Shown: piece by piece, positions 7,793 to 15,559 of the stretch
Layout of the letters: every line of letters begins with the position of its first letter
Numbering within the stretch: the stretch's first letter is position 1
Origin: Herbiconiux sp.
GTDB lineage: Bacteria; Actinomycetota; Actinomycetes; Actinomycetales; Microbacteriaceae
Direction: 5' to 3'
Assembly: GCF_023264855.1 (NCBI RefSeq)
Contig: NZ_JAHFUW010000024.1
Coordinates: forward strand, 1-57,959
Length of the DNA: 57,959 nucleotides
Notes under the pieces: generated by a model
The model's input: only the letters and a program-made list of their open reading frames with translations
What the model was told of the DNA's origin: nothing
The model's database searches: none
Program-made: the position numbers and the translations under genes

Positions 7793-9267
7793 GCGCGCAC
7801 GGTCCTTTCAGCCAGGGCGGCGGCGAGCGCGTCGGCGACCAGAGCCGATGCGCCGTAGGTCGCGATCCCCGAATAGCGCGGGTCGTCGCCCGGCCAGCCG
7901 AGATCCACCGTGACCACCCGCTCGTGGCGGGCGCGCAACGCGTCGATCAGGTGCACGACCACGGGTCGGCGCTGGTTGTCCCGCCCGACCACCAGAACGG
8001 ATGCCGCTGGAGGAATATGATCGATCCGCTCGATCGGCCCGGCCGTGGAGACAGGGAACACCGGCAGATCGACGCCGGCCGCGGCGAGCGCCGGAGAGGG
8101 ATCCCACGGAACCTCGCCGATCGCGTTGTTCGGCTCCGTGTCCACCCGCACGAGCACCCAGCCCGGGCCGCTCAGCGCGAGTGCGGCGGCCGGCTCCATG
8201 GCGAACGAGGCGGCCACGCCGGCCGCATCCGGAACCGGAACCGGAGCCGGAACGGTCTCCGAGCCGACCGCCCGCGAGTCGTCCCACCCGCGCAGCACCT
8301 CGGCGAGCCTGCGCAACCGCACGGTCGCGTCGGCCAGCCGTTCGACCGGCAGCTCGCCCGACCCCAGCGCCTCCGCGATGCGGTCGTGGATCTCCTCGAG
8401 CTGCGCCGCCGTGTTCTTCGTGCCGATGCACAACAGGTCGCACCCCGCGGCGAGCGCACGCACGGCCGCGGTCGGGATGCCGATCGTTCCGCTCGCCCCC
8501 ACCATGTCCAGCGCGTCGCTCACGATGACGCCCCGGAAGCCGAGCTCCCCGCGCAACAGCCCCTGCAGGACGGCCGGCGAGAAGGTGGCGGGCTGCACGG
8601 GGTCGACCTGTGGCAGCAGCACATGGCTGGTCATCACGGTGAGTGCGCCCGCCTCGATCGCCGCGGCGAACGGCTGCAGCTCGCGCGCACGCAGCACCTC
8701 CAGCGGCACGTCGACGCTCGGCAGCGCGAGGTGGGAGTCCTCGGCGGTGTCGCCGTGCCCCGGGAAGTGCTTGAGGTTGGCGGCGACGCCCTGCGACTGG
8801 AGCCCTGCCGTCCAGGCGGCGCCGTGCCGCGACACGAGCCCGGGCGCGGCGCCGAAACTGCGCACGCCGATCACGGGGTTCAGCGGGTTCGAGTTGATGT
8901 CGACATCCGGAGCCAGGTCGAGGTTCACGCCCACGGCGCGCAACTCGGCACCGACCGCGGCCCCCACCGCACGTGTGGCGGCGACGTCGTCGATCCGCCC
9001 GAGCACCGCGTTGCCCGGGAACGGCGCCCCGCGGTCGTAATAGAGGCGGGTGACGTCGCCGCCCTCCTCGTCGATGGCGATCACGGCATCCGGATTCGCG
9101 GCCCGGATGGCGTCGGTCAGCTCGCGCAGCTGCGTGGTGTCGACCACGTTCTCGCCGAACAGGCACACGCCGCCGAGCCCCTCGCGAAGCAGCCCGTCCA
9201 CCCACGCGGGCAAGACCGTCCCCTCGAATCCGGGCAGCAGGGTGCCGAGGATGTCGCGCCGGCTCAT
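7789..9267 (-). CDS. nagZ: Glycoside hydrolase family 3 beta-N-acetylhexosaminidase (NagZ-like)
   Basis: 492 residues with no signal peptide, so cytosolic. GH3 features are IDEEGGDVTRL (65-75), KHFPGHGDTAEDSHLALP (166-183), containing the NagZ His-Asp dyad loop with H179, and VIVSDALDMVG, whose D251 is the expected nucleophile. NagZ enzymes remove beta-1,4-linked GlcNAc from chitobiose or muropeptide fragments. A C-terminal extension beyond the ~340-residue catalytic domain contains a second alpha/beta segment (VLVRVDTEP, VLVVGRDNQRRP). The ATG at 9267 overlaps the permease stop (ATGA). A much longer frame runs upstream but lies entirely inside the permease gene. It sits between transporter and kinase genes, consistent with intracellular cleavage of imported disaccharides. 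Confidence 0.9.
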   Translation of the reverse strand: MSRRDILGTLLPGFEGTVLPAWVDGLLREGLGGVCLFGENVVDTTQLRELTDAIRAANPDAVIAIDEEGGDVTRLYYDRGAPFPGNAVLGRIDDVAATRAVGAAVGAELRAVGVNLDLAPDVDINSNPLNPVIGVRSFGAAPGLVSRHGAAWTAGLQSQGVAANLKHFPGHGDTAEDSHLALPSVDVPLEVLRARELQPFAAAIEAGALTVMTSHVLLPQVDPVQPATFSPAVLQGLLRGELGFRGVIVSDALDMVGASGTIGIPTAAVRALAAGCDLLCIGTKNTAAQLEEIHDRIAEALGSGELPVERLADATVRLRRLAEVLRGWDDSRAVGSETVPAPVPVPDAAGVAASFAMEPAAALALSGPGWVLVRVDTEPNNAIGEVPWDPSPALAAAGVDLPVFPVSTAGPIERIDHIPPAASVLVVGRDNQRRPVVVHLIDALRARHERVVTVDLGWPGDDPRYSGIATYGASALVADALAAALAERTVRA

Positions 9268-10139
9268 CCCTTCACCGCCCCGCTCACGAGGCCGGAGGTC
9301 ATCCGCCCCTGCACGATCAGGAAGAACACGATCACCGGGATGGCCATCAGCGTGGAGCCCGCCATGATGGCGGCCCAGTTCGTGGTGCCGGTGACCTGCT
9401 GGAACGTCCGCAGCCACACCGGCAGCGTCATCATCTCGGGCCGCGAGTTGACGACGAGGGCGAGCAGGAACTCGTTCCAGGCCTGGATGAAGCCGAACAC
9501 GCCGGTGGCCACGAGGCCGGGCGCGAGCAGCGGGAACGTGATGCGCCAGAAGGCCCCGGTGCGCGAGCATCCGTCGATCATCGCCGACTCCTCGAGCTCG
9601 ACGGGCACGCCGTTCACGAAGCCGCGCAGCGTCCAGATGGTGAACGGCAGCACGGTGGCCACGTAGACCAGAGTCAGCCCCGCGATCGTGTTGAGCAGCC
9701 CCCAGCCGTCGAGCACGCGGTAGGTCGACACGATCATCGCCTCGGCCGGGATCATCTGGATGATCAGGATGGCGAAGATGAACGTCTTGCGGCTCTTGAA
9801 GCGGTAGCGCGTGACGGCGAGGGAGGCGAGGAACGCGAACACCAGCGCGATGATCACGGTCGACACGGTCACCATCAGCGAGTTGCCGAGCGCGGGCAGG
9901 AAGGGTGCGCGACCCGGATCGAAGATGACGGTCTCGTAGTTGGCCATCGTGATGCTCTTCGGAATGAAGTTGGGCACGCTGCCGCGGATCTCGTTGTTCG
10001 GCTGCAGGGAGGTGTTCACCATCCAGTAGACGGGGAACACCGAGAACAGGAACACGACGACGGATGCGACGCCCAGCAGGATGCCGGTGGTGCGTTTGCG
10101 GGTCGAGACCCGGCGGTGGGGCGTGGCGATGGCGCTCAC
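9264..10139 (-). CDS. Sugar ABC transporter permease (MalG/DasC type)
   Basis: 291 residues with six predicted membrane spans. The first is VASVVVFLFSVFPVYWMVN, followed by the MalG-family periplasmic loop. The EAA-like cytoplasmic loop near VPVELEESAMIDGCSRTGAFWRI carries the conserved Glu/Ala/Gly positions that dock the ATPase. It pairs with the upstream permease (4-base overlap). No ATPase gene is present in this locus, so a shared MsiK-type ATPase elsewhere is likely, as is usual for actinobacterial sugar importers (inference). The substrate is predicted to be an amino-sugar oligosaccharide from the neighbouring nag genes. Confidence 0.92.
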   Translation of the reverse strand: MSAIATPHRRVSTRKRTTGILLGVASVVVFLFSVFPVYWMVNTSLQPNNEIRGSVPNFIPKSITMANYETVIFDPGRAPFLPALGNSLMVTVSTVIIALVFAFLASLAVTRYRFKSRKTFIFAILIIQMIPAEAMIVSTYRVLDGWGLLNTIAGLTLVYVATVLPFTIWTLRGFVNGVPVELEESAMIDGCSRTGAFWRITFPLLAPGLVATGVFGFIQAWNEFLLALVVNSRPEMMTLPVWLRTFQQVTGTTNWAAIMAGSTLMAIPVIVFFLIVQGRMTSGLVSGAVKG

Positions 10140-11125
10140 GATTCCTCCTCCTTGAGGCTGCGGCGCACGTAGAAGATCGAGATCGCGACCATCATGATCA
10201 CCATGATCACGGCGATCGCGCCGCCCGTGCCGTAATCGCCCTTGCCGAGCGAGGTCTGATAGATGTACACGCCGAGCGTTGAGGTCTGCTCCTTGATGCC
10301 GCCGATCCCCTGCAGGGCGAAGATCTGCGTGAACACGCGCAGATCCCAGATCACCTGCAGGATGATGACGACCACGAAGATCGAGCGCAGGTACGGGAAG
10401 ATGATCAGCCGGAAGCGCTGCCAGGCCCCGGCGCCGTCGAGCTGCGAGGCCTCGAGCACCTCGTCGGGCACCTGTGTGAGGCCCGCGAAGATCGTGAACG
10501 CCACGAACGGCACGGCACCCCAGGTGACGATGATGGTGGCCACCACGAAGAACGAGAACGGGTCGATCAGCCAGGAGTGGTTCGTGAAGTCCTGCCCGCT
10601 CACCGCCTCGAGCAGGTAGTTCACCACGCCGTACTGGGTGTCGAACATCCAGCCCCAGACGATCGTGGCGGTGAGCGCGGGCATCGCCCAGGCCAGCAGC
10701 AGGCCCACGCTCACGAGCACCTTGAAGAACGTGTTCACCCGGTGCATGAGCAGCGCCACGAGGGTGCCGAGCACCATCGCGGTGATCACGTTCGCCAGGC
10801 AGAACAGGATGCTGCGCACCAGCACGGACCAGAACTGCGGGTCGCCGAGAACGCGGCTGTAGTTGTCGAAGCCCACGAACGGGGCGTCGGCGCCGAACAC
10901 CTGCGCGCGGCCGAACTCCTGGAACGACATGACGAACAGCTGGATCAGCGGCCAGCCGATCACCACGGCGAGGATCACCAGCGCCGGCAGCAGCAGAACG
11001 CCGGGTGTGAAGCGGCCCGCCTTGGCGCGCGAGGGGCCGCGCTTCTTCTTGCCGCGAGGCGAGAGCGGAAGCTCTTGAACGCCTCCGGACTCGTGCTCGC
11101 GCACCAGCATCACCGACGAGGTCAT
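10136..11125 (-). CDS. Sugar ABC transporter permease (MalF/DasB type)
   Basis: 329 residues. A basic N-terminus (SPRGKKKRGPSRAK) precedes the first span (GVLLLPALVILAVVIGWPL). The MalF-type EAA loop lies near VPDEVLEASQLDGAGAWQRFRL. Six membrane segments are apparent. The ATG at 11125 was preferred over a GTG at 11140, because GGAGG sits 7 bases upstream of the ATG and overlaps the GTG. The gene follows the binding-protein gene after a 114-base gap that holds a strong hairpin (11191-11222) and a copy of the binding-protein leader motif. It is coupled to the second permease by a 4-base overlap. Confidence 0.92.
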   Translation of the reverse strand: MTSSVMLVREHESGGVQELPLSPRGKKKRGPSRAKAGRFTPGVLLLPALVILAVVIGWPLIQLFVMSFQEFGRAQVFGADAPFVGFDNYSRVLGDPQFWSVLVRSILFCLANVITAMVLGTLVALLMHRVNTFFKVLVSVGLLLAWAMPALTATIVWGWMFDTQYGVVNYLLEAVSGQDFTNHSWLIDPFSFFVVATIIVTWGAVPFVAFTIFAGLTQVPDEVLEASQLDGAGAWQRFRLIIFPYLRSIFVVVIILQVIWDLRVFTQIFALQGIGGIKEQTSTLGVYIYQTSLGKGDYGTGGAIAVIMVIMMVAISIFYVRRSLKEEES

Positions 11126-11164
11126 GCGAGGTCCTCCCACTACGATCGAGGTGTGCTCACCACC

Positions 11165-11179
11165 TTCCTAGGGCGATGG
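11165..11179 (-). repeat. 15-base leader repeat, copy A (before the permease)
   Basis: CCATCGCCCTAGGAA on the minus strand occurs here and again at 12535-12549, directly before the binding-protein gene. In both places it runs into a purine-rich AGGAA(A)GGT ribosome-site-like stretch. At 12535 this serves the binding-protein ATG. Here it is followed by about 40 bases before the permease start. Confidence 0.75.
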
Positions 11180-11190
11180 GCATCTGGGCT

Positions 11191-11222
11191 GACGGTGGCC
11201 GTGTTTGCGCACGGCCACCGTC
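11191..11222 (-). terminator. Intercistronic hairpin between binding protein and permeases (attenuator-like)
   Basis: A perfect 13-base-pair stem (GACGGTGGCCGTG paired with CACGGCCACCGTC) with a six-base loop lies 18 bases after the binding-protein stop. There is no good T-tract on the minus-strand exit side. It may be a partial terminator or an RNA-stabilising structure that keeps the binding protein more abundant than the permeases, an arrangement known from other sugar ABC operons. Confidence 0.7.
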
Positions 11223-11239
11223 ATTTCTTGTCGGGCGCC

Positions 11240-12523
11240 CTACGAGTTGAGGATGCCGTCGATCTTCTCGTCGAGCGCTTTCGCGAGCTGCTCGACGTCG
11301 CCGCCCTGGCCCACGGCCACGAAGAAGTCCTGCAGGGCTCCCGAGGCCTCCACGTCGGCCCACTTGGGTGAGGCGGGCGTGAGCTTCGAGTTGGCCGCGG
11401 CCTCGGCGATCGCCTTGGCGACGTCGTCGGTGCCGAGGGTGCTCGCGAGCGAGATCTTGGCGGGCACGAGGCCGTTCTCGCCGAGGATCGACTGGTAGTC
11501 GTCGCTCAGCATGATCTCCAGCGCGTCGGTGGCGAGGTCAGGATGGGCCGAGTTCGCCGAGACGGCGATGTTCGAGCCGCCCGCGAACACGTGGGCCGCT
11601 CCGCCGTCCATGCCGGGAAGGGCATACACGCCGAGGTTGGCCTCCTGGTCGGGGCAGCCGGGCGCATCCGCGTCGGCCGGAGCCAGGATCGAGCCCTTCA
11701 CCCAGCTGGGTGCGGACAGGTTCGCGACGACGCCCTCGCAGAACGGAACCTGCGGGTCGGTCTCGTTGCCGTCCTTCGCGGCGACGCTCGCCTTGGTCAT
11801 CACTTCCTGCACCTGCTTCAGGCCGGCGATCGACTCGGGGCTCGAGAAGCTCGAGGTCCAGGTGTCACCGTCCTGCGTGGCGATCTCGCCGCCGTTCTCC
11901 CAGATGTAGGGAAGCGCGTTGTACCAGTCCTGGCCCGGGAAGTAGATTCCCGAGACGCCGGGGTTCGCCGCGGCGAGCGCCACTCCGTTCGAGATGTACT
12001 GGTCGAGCGTGGTGGGCACGGTCAGGCCGGCGTTCGCGAGCAGGTCCTTCTTGTAGAACACCAGGCGGGCGCCGGAGTAGTACGGGGCCGCGTAGAACGC
12101 GCCGTCGTACGATCCGGCGTCGACGAAGCCGGGGAGCAGGTCGTCGCCGCCCAGCTCCTCGTACTTGTCGGTCAGGTCCAGGAAGGCGCCGGCCGAGGTG
12201 AAGGCGGCCGCCTGTGTGTTGCCGACCTCCACCACGTCGGGGCTGTCCGACCCCGAGAGGTTCGTGGTCAGCTTGTCGACGAGCCCGGTCCAGGACTGCT
12301 CCTCGATGGTGAGGGTGGAGCCCGGGTGATCGGCCTCGAACGTGGTCTTCAGGTAGTCGCGCGCCGCATCCGGGGTGTCGGTGCCGTTCAGCCAGACCCG
12401 GATGTCGGCCGAGTCGCCGGCCGCGTCGGTGCTGCCGCCCGATCCGGAGCCGCCGGCACAGCCCGCGAGCGCGAGCACGGCCGTGATTCCGAGGGCGGTG
12501 ACAGCGAGTGTCTTCTTCCTCAT
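11240..12523 (-). CDS. Extracellular sugar-binding lipoprotein of the ABC importer
   Basis: 427 residues. A lipoprotein signal (MRKKTLAVTALGITAVLALAGC) gives a lipidated Cys at 22. The mature protein is a family-1 sugar-binding protein, with IRVWLNGTDTPDAARD, a central GNTQAAAF, FKKD-like VFYKKDLLANAGL and PAL-type sugar-site aromatics in AAPYYSGARLVFYKK. The ATG at 12523 has AGGAAAGG upstream at good spacing. A longer frame up to 12952 lies over the repressor gene and is a shadow. It follows the ROK repressor and precedes the permeases. The ligand is predicted to be chitobiose or another GlcNAc-containing sugar, by context only. Confidence 0.93.
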   Translation of the reverse strand: MRKKTLAVTALGITAVLALAGCAGGSGSGGSTDAAGDSADIRVWLNGTDTPDAARDYLKTTFEADHPGSTLTIEEQSWTGLVDKLTTNLSGSDSPDVVEVGNTQAAAFTSAGAFLDLTDKYEELGGDDLLPGFVDAGSYDGAFYAAPYYSGARLVFYKKDLLANAGLTVPTTLDQYISNGVALAAANPGVSGIYFPGQDWYNALPYIWENGGEIATQDGDTWTSSFSSPESIAGLKQVQEVMTKASVAAKDGNETDPQVPFCEGVVANLSAPSWVKGSILAPADADAPGCPDQEANLGVYALPGMDGGAAHVFAGGSNIAVSANSAHPDLATDALEIMLSDDYQSILGENGLVPAKISLASTLGTDDVAKAIAEAAANSKLTPASPKWADVEASGALQDFFVAVGQGGDVEQLAKALDEKIDGILNS

Positions 12524-12534
12524 GGTGTTTACCT

Positions 12535-12549
12535 TTCCTAGGGCGATGG
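12535..12549 (-). repeat. 15-base leader repeat, copy B (before the binding-protein gene)
   Basis: Second copy of CCATCGCCCTAGGAA, ending 12 bases before the binding-protein ATG. It supplies the start of its ribosome site. The partner copy is at 11165-11179. Confidence 0.75.
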
Positions 12550-12615
12550 ATGTGGATGTGGTGCAGGTGATGCGGGGTGGTGCGGCCAGCTGGGCACTGG
12601 CGTCTGGGGCGGGGT

Positions 12616-13746
12616 CTACGAGACCCCGAGTCGGGCGGAGAGCACCATGACGGCGGCGCCGCGCAACACGATGTCCTGCCCGAGCGCGGTCATCCGAAGC
12701 GTCAGTGCGCCGTGGAACTCGGCCATGGTGCGCGCGCGGAGGGTCTCGGCGGTGGCCGCCATCAGCGGGCCGTCGAGCAGATCGGTGGGACCGCTCAGGA
12801 TGACCTCGCCGAGGTCGAGGGCGCCCACCACCGGGGCGAGCGCGATGCCGAGCCGTTCGCCGGCCTCGCGCAGCACGGCCTCCGCGTCGGCCTCCGGCGA
12901 GGCCTCGAGCCGCTCGATCAGGTTCGGGATGCTGAGCCATGTCTCCAGGCACCCCCGCTTGCCACAGGCGCAGACCGCTCCCCCGTCGGTGCCCACGACC
13001 ACGTGGCCGATCTCGCCGGCGGCGAAGCGGCTGCCGAACAGCGGCGTGCCGCCGAGCAGGAGGCCGGCGCCGACACCGTGGCCGATCCGGATCAGCATCG
13101 CGTCGCTGTCGGCCCCGCCGAAGCTGTGCTCGGCGAGCACGGCCGCGTTCGCGTCGTTGGCCACCACGACGGGAACCTCGAAGCGGTCGGTCAGGATGCT
13201 CTGCAGCGCCATCCCGTTCCAGCCGAGGTTAGGAGCACTCAGCACCACGCCACCGAGGTCGACGACACCGGGCGAGCCGACGCCGATGCCGAGCACGGGG
13301 GCGGCGGCCTCGGCGATCAGGCGCTCGGTCAGGGCGACGACCTTCCCCACGGCGTCGGCGCCGGTGGAACCGGCCAGTTCGACCTCGGCGCGGGCGATGA
13401 TCGCGCCGTCGAGGTCGAGCAGGGCGCCGGAGAAGAGGGTGTGCTCGGAGAGGTCGAGCCCCACGATCACGAAGGCGCTGCGATCGAGATCGAGCAGGGT
13501 GGCGGGCTTGCCGGGGCGGGTCTCCTCGCGCTGGCCCAGCTCGACGACCAGCCCGTCGGCGATCAGATCGGCCACGAGGGCGCTCACCGTGACCCGCGTG
13601 AGGCCGGTCTCGCGGGCGATGTCGGCCCGGGAACGGCGGCCGTCACGGTAGAGCGTCTGCAGCACGAGGGAGCGGTTGTGGCCGCGCGCGTGCTCGGGGA
13701 GAACCTTCGCGCTGGGCCTCAGCACTCGTCCCTGGGGGCTGATCAT
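12616..13746 (-). CDS. ROK-family transcriptional repressor (NagC/Mlc type)
   Basis: 376 residues. A winged helix at about residues 22-80 (VLQTLYRDGRRSRADIARE, GLTRVTVSALVADLI) is followed by a ROK sugar-binding domain. This keeps the zinc signature CACGKRGCLE and EIGH, but its phosphate loop reads VGLDLSEHTLFSG instead of DIGGTK, so it should bind sugar without acting as a kinase. It is the first gene of the amino-sugar operon, and a 17-base palindrome overlaps its start, which suggests autorepression lifted by an amino sugar or its phosphate. The ATG at 13746 has no ribosome site and may be leaderless. A GTG at 13725 with AGGGA upstream is an alternative start. Confidence 0.92.
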   Translation of the reverse strand: MISPQGRVLRPSAKVLPEHARGHNRSLVLQTLYRDGRRSRADIARETGLTRVTVSALVADLIADGLVVELGQREETRPGKPATLLDLDRSAFVIVGLDLSEHTLFSGALLDLDGAIIARAEVELAGSTGADAVGKVVALTERLIAEAAAPVLGIGVGSPGVVDLGGVVLSAPNLGWNGMALQSILTDRFEVPVVVANDANAAVLAEHSFGGADSDAMLIRIGHGVGAGLLLGGTPLFGSRFAAGEIGHVVVGTDGGAVCACGKRGCLETWLSIPNLIERLEASPEADAEAVLREAGERLGIALAPVVGALDLGEVILSGPTDLLDGPLMAATAETLRARTMAEFHGALTLRMTALGQDIVLRGAAVMVLSARLGVS

Positions 13747-13751
13747 GTTTG

Positions 13752-13768
13752 TTAGTAAAGCTTACGAA
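13752..13768. promoter_or_regulatory. Predicted operator for the ROK repressor
   Basis: TTAGTAAAGCTTACGAA is a dyad of the form TTnGTAAnnnTTACnAA. It is AT-rich in very GC-rich surroundings and lies only 6 bases from the repressor ATG. It overlaps the expected promoter (TTGCGG about 17 bases upstream of TTTACT on the minus strand). ROK repressors bind sites of this general kind. It could control both the minus-strand operon and, less certainly, the plus-strand DUF2568-nagA pair. Confidence 0.7.
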
Positions 13769-13864
13769 CATATTCACCGCAAGACCCTTCTCGCATTCGC
13801 GCGCGGGCTTTACACATCCGTAACACGGGCTTCACCGACCGGCAGGCCGCCGGCACGCTTTAGC

Positions 13865-14227
13865 ATGGAGGACGTGAACGTAGAGACCCAGCGCACCCGC
13901 TTCGACGTCAACGACGTCATCCGATTCGTGGTGGAGCTGTTCGCGTTCTTCACCTTCGCCTTCTGGGGCTTCGTGGCCTGGCCCTTCCCGTGGAACATCG
14001 CGTTCGGCATCGTCACGCCGCTGTTCGCGATCGTGGTGTGGGCGCTGTTCCGCTCGCCGAAGGCCGTGTTCCACATCGACGCCTTCGGCAAGGCGCTGGT
14101 CGAGATCGTGATCATGGGTTCGGCGGCGCTCGCCTGGCTGATGCTGGGGCAGCCGGTCATCGCGCTGGTGTTCGGCCTGGTCGCGGTGATCAGCGGAGTG
14201 ATCGCGGGGCGTCGGGAGTTCCGGTGA
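13865..14227 (+). CDS. YrdB-family (DUF2568) membrane protein
   Basis: 120 residues with four hydrophobic segments (VVELFAFFTFAFWGFVAWPF, NIAFGIVTPLFAIVVWALF, IVIMGSAALAWLML, VIALVFGLVAVISGVIA). The pattern AFWGFVAWPFPW...FRSPKAVFHIDAFGK is typical of the YrdB/DUF2568 family, whose function is unknown. The ATG at 13865 gives the conserved length. A GTG at 13874 follows TAGCAT by 7 bases and could be a leaderless start. It lies 36 bases before nagA, so the two may be cotranscribed away from the repressor. Confidence 0.75.
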   Translation: MEDVNVETQRTRFDVNDVIRFVVELFAFFTFAFWGFVAWPFPWNIAFGIVTPLFAIVVWALFRSPKAVFHIDAFGKALVEIVIMGSAALAWLMLGQPVIALVFGLVAVISGVIAGRREFR

Positions 14228-14263
14228 GGCTGTCTGTGAGCGATCGCTCGTGAAGGGCGTCCG

Positions 14264-15460
14264 ATGAGCCTCGCGCACACCTCGGTGATCGTGCACTCGG
14301 CGCAGTCCGTCGACGCCGGCGGCATCGTCGACGACGCCTGGCTGCTGGCCTCCGACGACCGCATCGTCGAGACGGGGACGGGCTCCGGATGGCGCGCGCT
14401 CGCCGCCGAGATCGGCATGCACGGCGGGCGGGGCCAGCTCGACCTGGTCGACGGATCGGGGCTCCGCCTGGTGCCGGGCTTCATCGACCTGCACGCGCAC
14501 GGCGGCGGAGGGCACTCCTTCGACGACGGCGCCGCCGAGATCGCGGCGGCCGTCGCCGTGCACCGCGCGCACGGCACCACCCGCTCGGTGATCTCGCTGG
14601 TCGCGAATCCGCTGCCGGCACTCGAGCAGAGCCTCGGCGCGGTCGCTTCGCTGGCCGAAGGCGATCCGCTCGTCCTGGGCGCCCACCTCGAGGGGCCGTT
14701 CCTGGCACCGTCGCGCAAGGGTGCGCACAATCCGTCGTTCCTGATCGCTCCGACCCCGGATGCCGTCTCGCGGCTGATCGAGGCCGGCCGCGGCCACCTG
14801 CGGCAGGTCACCATCGCGCCCGAACTCCCCGGGGGCCTCGACGCCATCGACCGCTTCGTGGCCGCCGGCGTGGTGGTGGCCGTCGGGCACACCGAGGCCA
14901 GTGCGGAGCAGGCCCGGGAGGCCTTCGACCGCGGCGCCACCCTTCTCACGCACGCCTTCAACGCGATGCCCGGCCTCGGCCATCGCGAACCCGGCCCGGT
15001 GGCCGCCGCGCTGGCCGACCCGCGCGTGGTGCTCGAGCTGATCGTCGACGGCGTGCACGTGCATCCGGATGTCGTGCGCCTCGCCTTCGGCGCCGCGCCC
15101 GGCCGCATCGCGCTGATCACCGACGCGATGGCCGCCGCCGGCTCCCGTGACGGCCACTACCGTCTCGGCACGCTCGACGTGGAGGTGGCGGACGGCCGCG
15201 CCGTGCTCGCCGGCACCGCCACGATCGCCGGCTCCACCCTCACGCTCGACGCCGCCCTGCGCGAGGCCACCGCCGCTTCGGGCATCGACGTCGTCGCCGC
15301 GGTCACGGCGCTGACGGCCACCCCCGCGCGCGCGCTCGGTCGCGCCGGCGACCTCGGCCTCCTCCGCCCCGGCCACGCCGCCGACCTCGTGCTGCTCACC
15401 CCCGACGGCCGCCCCCGCCACGTCTTCGCCGCCGGCGCCCGCATCCCCACTCCCGCCTGA
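14264..15460 (+). CDS. nagA: N-acetylglucosamine-6-phosphate deacetylase
   Basis: 398 residues of the amidohydrolase superfamily. Removes acetate from GlcNAc-6-phosphate to give glucosamine-6-phosphate, the NagB substrate. Motifs in order are the metal HxH in FIDLHAHGGGGHSF, the Glu in LEGPFLAPSRKGAHN, the two further His in VAVGHTEASAEQA and LLTHAFNAMPGLGHREPG, and the catalytic Asp in ALITDAMAAAG. The C-terminal beta-barrel strands (DLGLLRPGHAADLVLL) are intact. It is encoded divergently from the rest of the nag operon, with a shared regulatory region near 13750. A strong terminator follows at 15504-15544. Confidence 0.95.
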   Translation: MSLAHTSVIVHSAQSVDAGGIVDDAWLLASDDRIVETGTGSGWRALAAEIGMHGGRGQLDLVDGSGLRLVPGFIDLHAHGGGGHSFDDGAAEIAAAVAVHRAHGTTRSVISLVANPLPALEQSLGAVASLAEGDPLVLGAHLEGPFLAPSRKGAHNPSFLIAPTPDAVSRLIEAGRGHLRQVTIAPELPGGLDAIDRFVAAGVVVAVGHTEASAEQAREAFDRGATLLTHAFNAMPGLGHREPGPVAAALADPRVVLELIVDGVHVHPDVVRLAFGAAPGRIALITDAMAAAGSRDGHYRLGTLDVEVADGRAVLAGTATIAGSTLTLDAALREATAASGIDVVAAVTALTATPARALGRAGDLGLLRPGHAADLVLLTPDGRPRHVFAAGARIPTPA

Positions 15461-15503
15461 CCCGCCCTCCCCCCTCCCACATGCCGTGGCGACGACGGAG
15501 ATG

Positions 15504-15544
15504 ACGAAGGCCCCCGTCCGGCGAACCGGAGCGGGGGCCTTCGT
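15504..15544. terminator. Bidirectional terminator between nagA and icd
   Basis: A perfect 13-base-pair stem (ACGAAGGCCCCCG with CGGGGGCCTTCGT) has a loop that can itself fold (CCGG-CGAA-CCGG). It lies between two convergent genes and is typical of GC-rich bidirectional terminators. Confidence 0.88.
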
Positions 15545-15559
15545 GCGGCGGGCGGGAGC

